From assembly GCA_017435305.1 (NCBI GenBank), contig JAFSFH010000007.1, positions 26,151 through 90,150 on the forward strand: a stretch of 64,000 nt of DNA, read 5' to 3'. The DNA comes from Clostridia bacterium (lineage in GTDB: Bacteria; Bacillota_A; Clostridia; Oscillospirales; Acutalibacteraceae). Position numbers and translations under genes: made by a program. The notes beneath the pieces are model-generated. The model was not told the origin of the DNA. It was given only the letters and a program-made list of their open reading frames with translations, and made no database searches. Positions 23,769 to 33,355 of the stretch are shown in pieces; the first letter of the stretch is position 1; each line of letters begins with the position of its first letter.

Positions 23769-23986
23769 GCCCCCCTTGCCTAAAGGTCGATTTCCCCCGA
23801 TAGCGGGGGAGAAATGTTAGGGGTGGCTTGTAGTTAGCAATTATCCTAAGTTTGTGGCCACCCCTTGAGAATGTCGCTATGCTCCATTCTCCCAAAAAAG
23901 CAAAACTAATTGGGCCGACAAAAGGGGGGCCGTCTCGCGGCGAGCGAAGGTGGCAAAAATCTTTGATTTTTGACGGGGGGATTCAT
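23769..23986. repeat. Palindromic arm with two nested insertions
   Basis: The arm starts GCCCCCCTTGCCTAAAGG and ends GACGGGGGGATTCAT, like the one at 11200. It carries the same GATTTCCCCCGATAGCGGGG module. Here the module is itself interrupted at about 23811-23914 by a further piece with stems GGGGTGGC/GCCACCCC and GAGAATG/CATTCTC. This gives three layers of insertion. Confidence 0.7.
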
Positions 23987-23987
23987 A

Positions 23988-24226
23988 CGGGACGGGAAAC
24001 CCGTCCCCTACAATACCACCCCATATAGAATCCGTAGGGGGGCATTCTATATGCCCCCGTTGGTACCACAAGAACGGGCGGATGATATCCGCCCCTACAA
24101 TTCCTATCCAAGTCGAATAGAATCCGTAGGGGCGTTCTGCGAACGCCCGCGGGCGAACACAGTTCGCCCCTACGATCTTTATCCAATCTCTCATAGAATC
24201 CGTAGGGGCGGCAACCTGCCGCCCGC
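23988..24226. repeat. Cluster of GTAGGGG-framed hairpins
   Basis: Five units include the double hairpin block at 24126 identical to those at 9181 and 11375, plus cores GGGCATTCTATATGCCC and GGGCGGATGATATCCGCCC. The gap 23753-24301 contains no gene. Confidence 0.8.
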
Positions 24227-24301
24227 AATACCGACCAATGTTGGATAGAATCAATCCTCCTTCATCGGTCGATTTCCCCCGCAAAAATCCTCAAAAACCT
24301 G

Positions 24302-24330
24302 TTGATTTCCATTTGAACATATAGTATAAT
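24302..24330 (+). promoter_or_regulatory. SRP RNA promoter
   Basis: TTGATT (24302-24307), 17 bp and TATAAT (24325-24330) place a transcription start around 24337-24340, just before the SRP RNA stem. Confidence 0.8.
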
Positions 24331-24350
24331 AAATTAGATAGCGAAAAACC

Positions 24351-24491
24351 GTATCCTTTGGGGCATACGGGCAGGCAGGTCCTGTGCGACGGTGCGCCGT
24401 GAACCATGTCAGGCGGGGAACCGAGCAGCATTAAGCGGTCGATGTCCGTGTGCCGCAGTCCACCTGTTTGTCCGTATGCCCGAAAGGATAC
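24351..24491 (+). ncRNA. ffs: Signal recognition particle RNA
   Basis: The conserved domain IV is seen as CCATGTCAGGCGGGGAACC followed by GAGCAGCATTAAG, with GGAA tetraloop-like and asymmetric-loop sequences that bind Ffh. The ends GTATCCTTTGGGGCATACGG and CCGTATGCCCGAAAGGATAC pair almost perfectly to close the molecule at about 140 nt. The position directly before dnaX is conserved for scRNA/SRP RNA in Firmicutes. Exact ends are set from the closing stem. Confidence 0.88.
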
Positions 24492-24521
24492 TTTCATTTT
24501 CACCGCAAAGGAGTCACGCCC

Positions 24522-26138
<1,617 letters not shown>

Positions 26139-26139
26139 T

Positions 26140-26484
26140 ATGAAAGCAAACATTCCGAGAGGTATGGGTGGCGCCGGCAATATGCAGGCGATGCTGCGCC
26201 AGGCGCAGAAGATGCAGGAGGATGCCCAGCGGGTACAGGCCGAGCTGGAGCAGACCGAGTATGATGCCACCGCCGGCGGCGGTGCGGTTAAGGCCACCGT
26301 CAACGGCAAGCACAACCTGACCGCCCTGACCATCAACCCCGACGTGGTGGACCCCGATGACGCCGAGATGCTGGCGGATCTGGTGATGGCCGCGGTCAAC
26401 GAGGCTATGCGTGCCGCCGATAAGGATGCCGAGCAGAAGATGGGCGCGGTCACCGGCGGTATGAATTTGCCGGGGATGTTTTGA
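26140..26484 (+). CDS. ebfC: Nucleoid-associated protein EbfC/YbaB
   Basis: A 114-aa small dimeric DNA-binding protein of the YbaB/EbfC family. It has the Met/Gln-rich N-terminal helix AMLRQAQKMQEDAQRVQAEL, the strands GGGAVKATVNGKHNLTALTI and a C-terminal helix. GGAGGAAATTGAT precedes ATG 26140. It lies in the conserved dnaX-ebfC-recR operon, overlapping the extended recR frame. Confidence 0.93.
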   Translation: MKANIPRGMGGAGNMQAMLRQAQKMQEDAQRVQAELEQTEYDATAGGGAVKATVNGKHNLTALTINPDVVDPDDAEMLADLVMAAVNEAMRAADKDAEQKMGAVTGGMNLPGMF

Positions 26485-26486
26485 TT

Positions 26487-27086
26487 ATGAGTTATTCGAT
26501 CTTACCGCTCCAGCGGCTCACCGAACAATTAGAGCGCCTGCCCGGCATCGGACGAAAGTCCGCCGCCCGACTGGCGTTTCACCTATTGTATATGCCGGAC
26601 AAGGACGCCGCCGCCTTCACCGAGGCGCTGGCGGAGGCACGGGAGAAGATTCACGAGTGCCCCGTGTGCTGCAACCTGACCGACGTGGAGCCCTGCCCCA
26701 TCTGCGGGGACGACCGTCGGGATAAGTCCGTCATCTGCGTGGTGGAGGACCCCCGCGACGTGCTGGCCTTTGAGCGCACCCGGGAGTATACCGGTCTGTA
26801 CCACGTGCTCCACGGCACCATCTCCCCCATCGACGGTCGCGGTCCCGACCAGCTGCGGGTCAAGGAGCTCTTGCACCGTCTGGAGGATGAAACCGTCACC
26901 GAAGTGATTATGGCCACCGACCCCACCGTGGAGGGGGATTATACCGCCATGTATCTGTCGCGGCTGCTGAAGCCGCTGAATATTAAGGTGACCCGCCTGG
27001 CCTACGGCATCCCCGTGGGCGGCGACCTGGAGTACGCCGACGAGGTTACCCTGTCCCGCTCTTTAGAGGGACGCAACGAGCTGTAA
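26487..27086 (+). CDS. recR: Recombination protein RecR
   Basis: RecR forms a ring clamp with RecO for RecA loading in gap repair. The 199-aa product has the N-terminal helix-hairpin-helix RLPGIGRKSAARLAF, the zinc finger CPVCCNLTDVEPCPIC, a Toprim domain beginning ICVVEDPRDVLAFE, and the C-terminal LAYGIPVGGDLEYADEVTL. ATG at 26487 is chosen; the frame also opens at a TTG 6 nt upstream. The Shine-Dalgarno is weak, and translation is likely coupled to ebfC. Confidence 0.95.
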   Translation: MSYSILPLQRLTEQLERLPGIGRKSAARLAFHLLYMPDKDAAAFTEALAEAREKIHECPVCCNLTDVEPCPICGDDRRDKSVICVVEDPRDVLAFERTREYTGLYHVLHGTISPIDGRGPDQLRVKELLHRLEDETVTEVIMATDPTVEGDYTAMYLSRLLKPLNIKVTRLAYGIPVGGDLEYADEVTLSRSLEGRNEL

Positions 27087-27115
27087 AAACGAAGCAAATG
27101 CTTGAATCGAGAAAA

Positions 27116-27229
27116 GCCTCCCTCTTGAGGGAGGTGGATTTTTCCGTGGTGTCAACCACGGAAAAAGACGGAGGGAGTTTAACTCCCCCAGTCTGACCTT
27201 CGGTCAGCCAGCCCCCTCAAGAGGGGGCC
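27116..27229 (+). repeat. Palindromic-end element without gene, copy D
   Basis: The left end is GCCTCCCTCTTGAGGGAGG, a TTTTTCCGTGG/CCACGGAAAAA hairpin and GACGGAGGGAGTT. It is joined directly to the right end AACTCCCCCAGTC, a GACC/GGTC hairpin and CCCCCTCAAGAGGGGGCC. At 114 bp it is the minimal form: two ends and no interior. It lies between recR and smpB. Confidence 0.78.
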
Positions 27230-27265
27230 TAATTTCGCATTCTCTGATAAAGGAGGTTTTCGTCA

Positions 27266-27742
27266 ATGGCAGAACAAAAGAAAAACGGCAACAAGACCAT
27301 TGCCGAAAACCGCAAGGCGTTCCACGATTATTTCGTGGAGGAATCCTACGAGGCGGGCATCGAACTGTGCGGCACCGAGGTCAAGGCGTTGCGCGCCGGC
27401 GGTGTCAATCTCAAGGACGCCTGGTGCTCGGTGGTGGAGGGCGAACTATTCGTCAACGGTATGCACGTCAGCCCCTACGATAAGGGCAATATTTTCAACC
27501 GCGACCCTCTCCGCGTCCGCCGTCTGCTGATGCATAAGCGGGAGATCATGCGCCTGTTGGGTGTCACCAAGCAGGCGGGGTATTCCCTCATCCCCCTGTC
27601 CCTGTATTTTAAGGGCAGTCGGGTGAAGGTGCAGGTGGGTCTGTGCCGCGGCAAGAAGCTGTACGACAAGCGGGAGGACGCCGCCAAGCGGGATATGAAA
27701 CGGGAAGCCCAGCGCGGCCTCAAGGAGTTTAATAACCGATGA
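27266..27742 (+). CDS. smpB: SsrA-binding protein SmpB
   Basis: SmpB delivers tmRNA to stalled ribosomes. The 158-aa product has [20 protein letters not shown] at the N-terminus, [18 protein letters not shown], and the Lys/Arg-rich C-terminal tail [20 protein letters not shown] needed in the decoding centre. AAGGAGG precedes ATG. No tmRNA gene was recognised next to it. Confidence 0.96.
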   Translation: MAEQKKNGNKTIAENRKAFHDYFVEESYEAGIELCGTEVKALRAGGVNLKDAWCSVVEGELFVNGMHVSPYDKGNIFNRDPLRVRRLLMHKREIMRLLGVTKQAGYSLIPLSLYFKGSRVKVQVGLCRGKKLYDKREDAAKRDMKREAQRGLKEFNNR

Positions 27743-27779
27743 AAAAAGCAGGGCTTTACGCCCTGCTTTTTCTTTTTTT
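27743..27779 (+). terminator. Terminator after smpB
   Basis: AAAAAGCAGGG and CCCTGCTTTTT form the stem around CTTTACG, followed by C and seven T. Confidence 0.88.
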
Positions 27780-27788
27780 GTTCGGGAG

Positions 27789-28371
27789 CGGGACGTCGAG
27801 GACGCCGTCCCCTACATTTCCTATCCAGCTTTGATAGAGCCCGTAGGGGCGGGCGTCCCCGACCGCCCGTGAAGGGAACAATCAATCGGGAGGGGGTGGA
27901 ACCCCTCCCCTACACCATCACGCCAATGTCGGACAGAATCCGTAGGGGGGCATTCTATATGCCCCCGTTGGTACCGCAAGAACGGGCGGATGATATCCGC
28001 CCCTACAAACTCCATCCGACCTCGTATAGAATCCGTAGGGGCGGCAACCTGCCGCCCGCAATACCGACCAATGTAACTTTGTAGGGGGGCATTCTATATG
28101 CCCCCGTTGATACCACAAGAACGGGCGGATGATATCCGCCCCTACAGCGCTATCCAACTCCGACAGAATCCGTAGGGGAGGGGTCTCGCTGCGGCTCGGT
28201 CCACTCGCGGTTCTGACAGTCCACCGGACTGTCATTCATTGCCGCTCGTGTCGCTTCGCTACTCTGTGCCCTCCCGCAAAAGCGAAAACCGGCGGGAGGG
28301 GATGGAACCCCTCCCCTACACCGCTATCCAACCTCGTATAGGATCCGCGGACGGGCAATGCCCGTCCCTAC
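27789..28371. repeat. Long cluster of GTAGGGG hairpins with nested 80-bp hairpin
   Basis: At least eight hairpin units follow one another, with cores GACGTCGAGGACGCCGTC, GGGCGTCCCCGACCGCCC, GGGCATTCTATATGCCC, GGGCGGATGATATCCGCCC, GGCGGCAACCTGCCGCC and GGGCAATGCCC. A GTAGCGAAGCGAC-family hairpin is nested at 28183-28262, inside a GGAGGGG core. No gene was found between 27743 and 28642. Confidence 0.8.
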
Positions 28372-28463
28372 ATTCCTCATCCAACTGGGAATTTGTTCCG
28401 AACCGTCCTAAATAGGACAAAACGTCGCCACGCCACCCGAAAAACCTCAAAAAATCCGCGAAA

Positions 28464-28481
28464 TTGTGAAAAAAATATCAA
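28464..28481. promoter_or_regulatory. Candidate Rex operator upstream of hydrogenase operon
   Basis: TTGTGAAAAAAATATCAA resembles the redox repressor Rex site TTGTGA-N6-TCACAA, with an intact left half and an imperfect right half. It lies about 40 bp upstream of the putative -10. Rex senses NADH/NAD+ and is known to control hydrogenase genes in other anaerobes. The Rex gene is not in this window, so this is inference. Confidence 0.4.
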
Positions 28482-28496
28482 TTTTTTCGCGAAAAA

Positions 28497-28538
28497 CACT
28501 AGCATTTCTTTTATATATATGGTATAGTTGTGCTAGTG
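28497..28538 (+). promoter_or_regulatory. Hydrogenase operon promoter flanked by inverted repeat
   Basis: An extended -10 TGGTATAGT (28520-28528) lies between inverted arms CACTAGCA (28497-28504) and TGCTAGTG (28531-28538). No good -35 is visible, which fits activator dependence or repression through the arms. The first gene starts 105 bp downstream. Confidence 0.5.
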
Positions 28539-28642
28539 CATTCTGCACAGGTCTATTTTGTGCGCCCAAAAACGGGATTTCGCCACGGCGGTGGCGGCTC
28601 TCGGACGGGGGCACGTACCAATATCAAGGAGGAAAAGCCACT

Positions 28643-29137
28643 ATGCAAAAGAAAATCAGTTCTCTCCCCTTTAACGGCACTCCGGAGCAGGAGGCTCAGC
28701 TGCGTCAGATCATCGCTGAGAACAAGCAGGATCCCAGCATGCTGATGGGCGTTATGCAGAAGGCCCAGGACATCTACGGCTATCTGCCCATCGAGGTGCA
28801 GAAGATCATCGCCGAGGGTATGGGCGTTCCGCTGGAGAAGGTTTACGGCGTTGCCACCTTCTACGCTCAGTTCGCTCTGTCCCCCAAGGGCAAGTACAAC
28901 ATCTCGGTCTGTCTGGGTACCGCCTGCTACGTTAAGGGCGCCGGCGACATCTTTGACCGCCTGTCCGAGATCCTGGGCATCGGTGCCGACGAGTGCACCC
29001 CCGACGGTAAGTACAGCCTGACCGCCTGCCGTTGCATCGGCGCCTGTGGTCTGGCCCCTGTGCTGACCGTCAATGAGGACGTGTACGGCCGTCTGACCGT
29101 GGACGACGTGCGCGGCATCCTGGCCAAGTATCAGTAA
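28643..29137 (+). CDS. hndA: NADH-dependent hydrogenase subunit A (NuoE-like)
   Basis: A 164-aa thioredoxin-fold [2Fe-2S] protein, the small diaphorase subunit of soluble NAD(P)-linked [FeFe]-hydrogenases. Cluster ligands are in SVCLGTACYVKGA and TACRCIGACGLAP. The N-terminus shows the usual QDIYGYLPIEVQKIIAEGMG. ATG at 28643 follows CAAGGAGGAAAAGCCACT. It is the first gene of a ten-gene operon. Its HndB-HndD partners are five genes further on, with regulatory genes between. Confidence 0.9.
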   Translation: MQKKISSLPFNGTPEQEAQLRQIIAENKQDPSMLMGVMQKAQDIYGYLPIEVQKIIAEGMGVPLEKVYGVATFYAQFALSPKGKYNISVCLGTACYVKGAGDIFDRLSEILGIGADECTPDGKYSLTACRCIGACGLAPVLTVNEDVYGRLTVDDVRGILAKYQ

Positions 29138-29180
29138 TCCGGGTCTGACCGACCAATTCAAAGAGTAAGGAAGAAAATCT

Positions 29181-29534
29181 ATGAAGATTTCGACCATTCG
29201 CGAGCTGTTGAGCGCTGAGGTGCTCACCGGCGCGGACCGACTGGAGGAGCACGTATATTCTGCCTGCGGCAGCGATATGATGAGCGACGTTCTGGCCTAC
29301 GTTAAGGATCAGGCCGTGCTGCTCACCGGTCTGGTGAACACCCAGGTGGTGCGCACCGCCGAGATGATGGATATGCATTGCATCGTCTTCGTCCGGTCCA
29401 AGCAACCCACCCCCGAGATCGTAGAGTTGGCCGAGGAGAGCGGCATCGTTCTGATGGCCACCCCCAAGCGGCTGTACGAGGCCTGCGGCATCCTGTATTC
29501 CAACGGTTTGGTGGGTAATAAGGTAAAGGAGTAA
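29181..29534 (+). CDS. DRTGG-domain protein, first copy
   Basis: A 117-aa protein made of one DRTGG-type domain, with RELLSAEVLTGADRLEEHVY then SACGSDMMSDVLAYVKD, and VRTAEMMDMHCIVFVRSKQP. DRTGG domains resemble a regulatory part of some CBS-pyrophosphatases and BioD/Pta-like proteins and may bind nucleotides. A related protein is encoded at 31317. It lies between hndA and a GHKL ATPase gene (6 nt away). Its role in hydrogenase control or maturation is inferred from context. Confidence 0.72.
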   Translation: MKISTIRELLSAEVLTGADRLEEHVYSACGSDMMSDVLAYVKDQAVLLTGLVNTQVVRTAEMMDMHCIVFVRSKQPTPEIVELAEESGIVLMATPKRLYEACGILYSNGLVGNKVKE

Positions 29535-29539
29535 ACGGT

Positions 29540-29965
29540 ATGAGTGATGCCTTGTCTTTTCGTTTTAACGTAGACGGGGACGATTTCACCTCTGCCGGCC
29601 AGGCTTCGGTGCAGGTGAAAAAGGACCTGCGGCGTCTGGGCATTCCCGCGGAGATCATCCGCCGCGTGTCCATCGCCATGTACGAGGGCGAGATCAATAT
29701 GGTCATCCACGCCGGCGGCGGCACCGCCGAGGTACGGGTGACCGAGGAGGCTATCGAGATCATTCTGAGCGATACGGGACCGGGCATCGCCGACATTGAC
29801 AGGGCGATGCAGGCGGGGTATTCCACCGCCCCCGACACCATCCGCTCCCTTGGTTTCGGCGCCGGTATGGGTCTGCCCAATATGAAGCGCTATACCGACT
29901 ATATGGACATTCAGTCCACCGTGGGTGTGGGCACCACCATCACCATGAGGGTGAATCTGGCGTAA
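29540..29965 (+). CDS. GHKL ATP-binding protein (RsbW/SpoIIAB-like)
   Basis: A 141-aa HATPase_c domain alone. The N box is around SIAMYEGEINMVIHA, the G1 box is LSDTGPGIAD, and the G2-like segment is SLGFGAGMGLPNMKRYTDYM. It resembles anti-sigma-factor kinases or stand-alone histidine kinase ATPase domains. It is coupled to the DRTGG gene before it and followed by the sensory hydrogenase-like gene. The target is unknown. Confidence 0.8.
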   Translation: MSDALSFRFNVDGDDFTSAGQASVQVKKDLRRLGIPAEIIRRVSIAMYEGEINMVIHAGGGTAEVRVTEEAIEIILSDTGPGIADIDRAMQAGYSTAPDTIRSLGFGAGMGLPNMKRYTDYMDIQSTVGVGTTITMRVNLA

Positions 29966-30057
29966 CACCTACACAACTTCGATTTGAGAGCACTTCTTGC
30001 CTCCCCTGACAAGGGGAGCCGAGAAAAGGTGCTACTATCACATTGGGAAGGTTCGCT

Positions 30058-31317
30058 ATGAATACATACGAGCATTCTGTTCTGCTTTCAGCGGAGAAGT
30101 GCATCGGCTGCACCACCTGCGTCAAGCATTGCCCCACCGAGGCCATCCGCATCCGCGACGGACGGGCGGTCATCAATGAGGGGCGCTGCATCGACTGCGG
30201 CGAGTGCATCCGTACCTGCCCGCAAAAGGCGAAAAAAGCGGTCTGCAACACGCTGTCCGATATGGACGGCTACAAATGGAAGATTGCTCTGCCCGCACCC
30301 GCTCTCTACGGTCAGTTCGAGAATCTGGACGACGTGGAGCTGGTGCTCAGCGGCCTGCTGCACATCGGCTTTGACGACGTGTACGAGGTATCCCAGGCGG
30401 CGGAGCTGCTCTCCGCCTACACCCGCGAGTATCTAAACACCGCGGGGGTGAAGAAGCCGGTCATCTCCACCGCCTGTCCGGCGGTGGCGCGCCTGATCTC
30501 GTTGCGGTTCCCCTCTCTGGAGGAGAACGTGCTGCGCCTGCTGCCCCCCATCGAGGTGGCGGCCAAGCTGGCCCGTCGGCGGGCACAGCAGCAGCATCCG
30601 GAGCTGGCGCCCGAGGACATCGGCGTGTGCTTCATCTCCCCCTGCCCCGCCAAGGCCAGCTACGTGAAAAACGGCTTCGGCGACTATCAGAGCCGGGTGG
30701 ACGTGGTGATTCCCATCAGCGACGTGTATTTCCAGCTGATCAACGCCATGGATCGGGGCGCCGAGCCCCGTGATCTGTCCGCCTCCGGTCGTATCGGCGT
30801 GGGCTGGGCTACCAGCGGCGGCGAAGCGTCGGCGCTGTTCAACGACAGCTATCTGGCGGCGGACGGCATCGAGAACGTCATCCGCGTGCTGGACCAGATC
30901 GAAAACGGCAACATCGGTCAGCTGGAGTTCGTGGAGCTGAACGCCTGCCCCGGCGGTTGCGTCGGTGGCGTGCTGACGGTGCAGAACCCCTTTATGGCAC
31001 GGGCGCGGCTGCACATCCTGCGCCGCTATATGCCGGTGAGCCGTAACAGCCTGCCGGCGGACGAGTCGTACATCCCTGCGGAGTATTTCTTCGAGGAATT
31101 GCCCGAGTACCAGCCCATTTCCCAGTTGTCCGACAGCATTGCCCAGTCGATGCGGATGATGGCGGAGATTCAGTCCTTCCGCAGTCAGTTGCCGGGTGTG
31201 GACTGCGCCGCCTGCGGCGCCCCCACCTGCCGCGCCTTTGCGGAGGACGTGATTCGGGGCGAGGCTCCCGCGGACGGCTGCCTGCTGTGCCGCGTACTGC
31301 CGAAGGAGGGCGAATGA
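30058..31317 (+). CDS. Sensory-type [FeFe]-hydrogenase domain protein
   Basis: A 419-aa protein with an N-terminal 2x[4Fe-4S] ferredoxin region (CIGCTTCVKHCP and CIDCGECIRTCP). An H-cluster domain follows, whose three motifs are divergent: STACPAVARL in place of TSCSPGW, ISPCPAKASY in place of MPCTAKK, and NACPGGCVGG. A C-terminal FeS domain has CAACGAPTC and a later CLLC. The altered motifs and lack of a PAS domain suggest redox or H2 sensing rather than bulk catalysis. ATG at 30058 has GGGAAGG upstream. The stop overlaps the next gene's ATG (ATGA). Confidence 0.8.
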   Translation: MNTYEHSVLLSAEKCIGCTTCVKHCPTEAIRIRDGRAVINEGRCIDCGECIRTCPQKAKKAVCNTLSDMDGYKWKIALPAPALYGQFENLDDVELVLSGLLHIGFDDVYEVSQAAELLSAYTREYLNTAGVKKPVISTACPAVARLISLRFPSLEENVLRLLPPIEVAAKLARRRAQQQHPELAPEDIGVCFISPCPAKASYVKNGFGDYQSRVDVVIPISDVYFQLINAMDRGAEPRDLSASGRIGVGWATSGGEASALFNDSYLAADGIENVIRVLDQIENGNIGQLEFVELNACPGGCVGGVLTVQNPFMARARLHILRRYMPVSRNSLPADESYIPAEYFFEELPEYQPISQLSDSIAQSMRMMAEIQSFRSQLPGVDCAACGAPTCRAFAEDVIRGEAPADGCLLCRVLPKEGE

Positions 31318-31643
31318 TGACTGTTAAGGAATTGGCGGAAAAGCTGAATCTCACCGTGCACGCTCTGCCGGACGGCGAGCGGGAGGTCACCGGCGTCTAC
31401 ATCGGCGACCTGCTCAGTTGGGTGATGGGTCGCGCCGGTGCTGACCAGGCGTGGATCACCATTATGTCCAACCGCAACATCGTGGCGGTGGCGACGCTGG
31501 CGGATACCGCCTGCATCCTGCTGGCGGAGGGGGTCGTGCCCGACGAGGGCGTGGCTCAGCTGGCACAGGAGAAGGGGGTTAACCTGCTGACCTGCGCCAC
31601 CGGCGCCTACGAGCTGGCTCTGGAACTGAGCCGTCGACTATGA
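31317..31643 (+). CDS. DRTGG-domain protein, second copy
   Basis: A protein of 108 aa related to the one at 29181: MTVKELAEKLNLTVHALPDG, GVYIGDLLSWVMGRAGADQA and a C-terminal GVNLLTCATGAYELALELSR. Two adjacent ATGs exist. The one at 31317 is 7 nt from AGGAGG and preferred; the one at 31314 forms an ATGA overlap with the upstream stop. The stop overlaps the PHP gene start by 4 nt. Confidence 0.72.
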   Translation: MTVKELAEKLNLTVHALPDGEREVTGVYIGDLLSWVMGRAGADQAWITIMSNRNIVAVATLADTACILLAEGVVPDEGVAQLAQEKGVNLLTCATGAYELALELSRRL

Positions 31644-32374
31644 GCCGCTATTACTACGACCTGCACATCCACTCCTGTCTGTCCCCCTGCGGGGATAACG
31701 ACAATACCCCCAATAACATCGTGGGTATGGGCGTGCTGGCAGGTCTGCAGATCATGGCGCTCACCGACCACAACACCTGCCGCAATTGTCCCGCCTTCTT
31801 TGCGGCGGCGAAGAAGCAGGGCATCATCCCCGTGGCGGGGATGGAGCTGACCACCGCGGAGGACATCCATATGGTGTGCCTGTTCCCCACCCTGGAGGCG
31901 GCGATGGATTTCGACGCCGAGATACAGACCCGCCGCATCCGCATCCCCAACCGCACCGACATCTTCGGTGACCAGTGGGTGATGGATGAAAACGATGAGG
32001 TCATCGACGTGGAGCCGGACCTGCTGTCCAACGCCACCACCGTATCGGTGGATGAGGCACCGCTGCTGGCGGACAAGTACGGCGGGGTGTGCTATCCCGC
32101 CCACGTGGACCGACAAGCCAACGGCATCATCGCCACCCTGGGCTTTCTGCCGCCGGACACCCCCTACCCCACCGTGGAGCTGCACGACGGGAGCAAGGAG
32201 GCGGAATACCGACAGGCGCACATCCCCGATACCACCCGCGTGGTGGTGGGGTCGGATGCCCACGTGCTGTGGGACATTCGGGATAAGGATGCGTGGCTGG
32301 AGATCCCCGACGAGCCCTATTCAAGCGCTCTGGTGCGTAAGAACTTGATCGAGTTGTTGCGGAGGCCGCTATGA
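31640..32374 (+). CDS. PHP-domain phosphoesterase
   Basis: A 244-aa PHP-family metal-dependent hydrolase with YDLHIHSCLSPCGDND, ALTDHNTCRNCPAFF, VAGMELTTAEDIHMV and the late VVGSDAHVLWDI. These supply the His/Asp/Glu ligands of a trinuclear metal site. The substrate is unknown; some relatives act on nucleoside phosphates. It overlaps its neighbours by 4 nt on both sides, indicating strict co-translation within the hydrogenase operon. Confidence 0.82.
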   Translation: MSRYYYDLHIHSCLSPCGDNDNTPNNIVGMGVLAGLQIMALTDHNTCRNCPAFFAAAKKQGIIPVAGMELTTAEDIHMVCLFPTLEAAMDFDAEIQTRRIRIPNRTDIFGDQWVMDENDEVIDVEPDLLSNATTVSVDEAPLLADKYGGVCYPAHVDRQANGIIATLGFLPPDTPYPTVELHDGSKEAEYRQAHIPDTTRVVVGSDAHVLWDIRDKDAWLEIPDEPYSSALVRKNLIELLRRPL

Positions 32375-32919
32375 AAGATTTATCCCTGAATCTCCTGGAC
32401 ATCGCCGAAAATTCCGTTAAGGCAGGGGCGACCCTGACCGACCTGTCCATCCTGCAGGAGGGCGATCGGCTCACCTTTCGGGTGGCGGACGACGGCTGCG
32501 GCATGACCGAGGAGATATTGCGCGGGGTCACCGACCCCTTTTATACCACCCGCACCACCCGTAAGGTGGGTCTGGGTCTGCCGCTGTTGCGTATGGCGGC
32601 GGAGCAGACGGGTGGCAGTATGGAGGTGCAGTCCAAGCATAAGGACGCCCACCCCGACGACCACGGGACGGTGGTGACGGCGGTGTTTCACACCGACCAC
32701 ATCGACTGTCCCCCCGTAGGGGATCTGGTGGCGACGGTCACCACCCTGATACAGGGTCACCCCGATACGGACTTTCACTTCTTACACGCCGTGGACGGCA
32801 AAGAGGTGGAATTGGACACCCGACAGCTGCGCGAGATACTGGGAGAGGTATCTCTGGCAGAGTTCGAGGTGCTGCAATGGATATCGGGCTATCTGACCGA
32901 CCAGTACAACGGTCAGTGA
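32371..32919 (+). CDS. GHKL ATPase domain protein (histidine kinase-like)
   Basis: A 182-aa protein with an N box LNLLDIAENSVKAGA, a G1 box FRVADDGCGMTEE, a G2-like region TRKVGLGLPLLRMAAEQTGG and a ~60-residue C-terminal extension. It has no dimerisation or phospho-acceptor His domain of its own. It is the second GHKL protein in the operon. It begins 4 nt before the PHP stop and ends 43 nt before hndB. Confidence 0.8.
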   Translation: MKDLSLNLLDIAENSVKAGATLTDLSILQEGDRLTFRVADDGCGMTEEILRGVTDPFYTTRTTRKVGLGLPLLRMAAEQTGGSMEVQSKHKDAHPDDHGTVVTAVFHTDHIDCPPVGDLVATVTTLIQGHPDTDFHFLHAVDGKEVELDTRQLREILGEVSLAEFEVLQWISGYLTDQYNGQ

Positions 32920-32962
32920 GCCTATCAATACACAAGATATCATTAGGAAAGGAAGATTTACT

Positions 32963-33334
32963 ATGAAATCGTTAGCAGAACTCCAGGCCATTAAGGAGAA
33001 GATGCAGGGCAAGGTTGCCCTGCGCGAGGGCAGCGGCGACAAGCGCGTCGTGGTGGGTATGGCTACCTGCGGCATCGCCGCCGGCGCCCGTCCCGTACTC
33101 AATGCCTTCGTGGAGCAGGTGAATGAGGCCGGTCTGACCGCCTCGGTCACCGTCACCCAGACCGGCTGCATCGGCATCTGCCAGTTTGAGCCCGTCGTGG
33201 AGGTCTTTGAGGCCGGTAAGGAGAAGGTCACCTACGTCAAAATGACCGCCGACAAGGTCGCCCGCATCGTTGAGGAGCACCTCAAGGGCGGCAAGCCGGT
33301 GGCCGAGTATACCATCGGTTATACCGAGCTGTAA
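32963..33334 (+). CDS. hndB: Hydrogenase subunit B, [2Fe-2S] thioredoxin-fold protein
   Basis: A 123-aa protein like HndB of NADP-reducing hydrogenase. It has a Lys/Ala-rich start KSLAELQAIKEKMQGKVALR, then MATCGIAAGARPVLNAF and TQTGCIGICQFEPVVEV, whose cysteines bind a [2Fe-2S] cluster. AGGAAAGGAAG precedes the ATG. hndC follows 21 nt later. Confidence 0.88.
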   Translation: MKSLAELQAIKEKMQGKVALREGSGDKRVVVGMATCGIAAGARPVLNAFVEQVNEAGLTASVTVTQTGCIGICQFEPVVEVFEAGKEKVTYVKMTADKVARIVEEHLKGGKPVAEYTIGYTEL

Positions 33335-33355
33335 AAAACGAGGAGGTAAACAACT

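Noticed and set aside
27789..28371. CRISPR-like array suspected from serial palindromes
   Set aside because: Neither repeat nor spacer length is constant, each palindrome is different, and units occur scattered and in both orientations.
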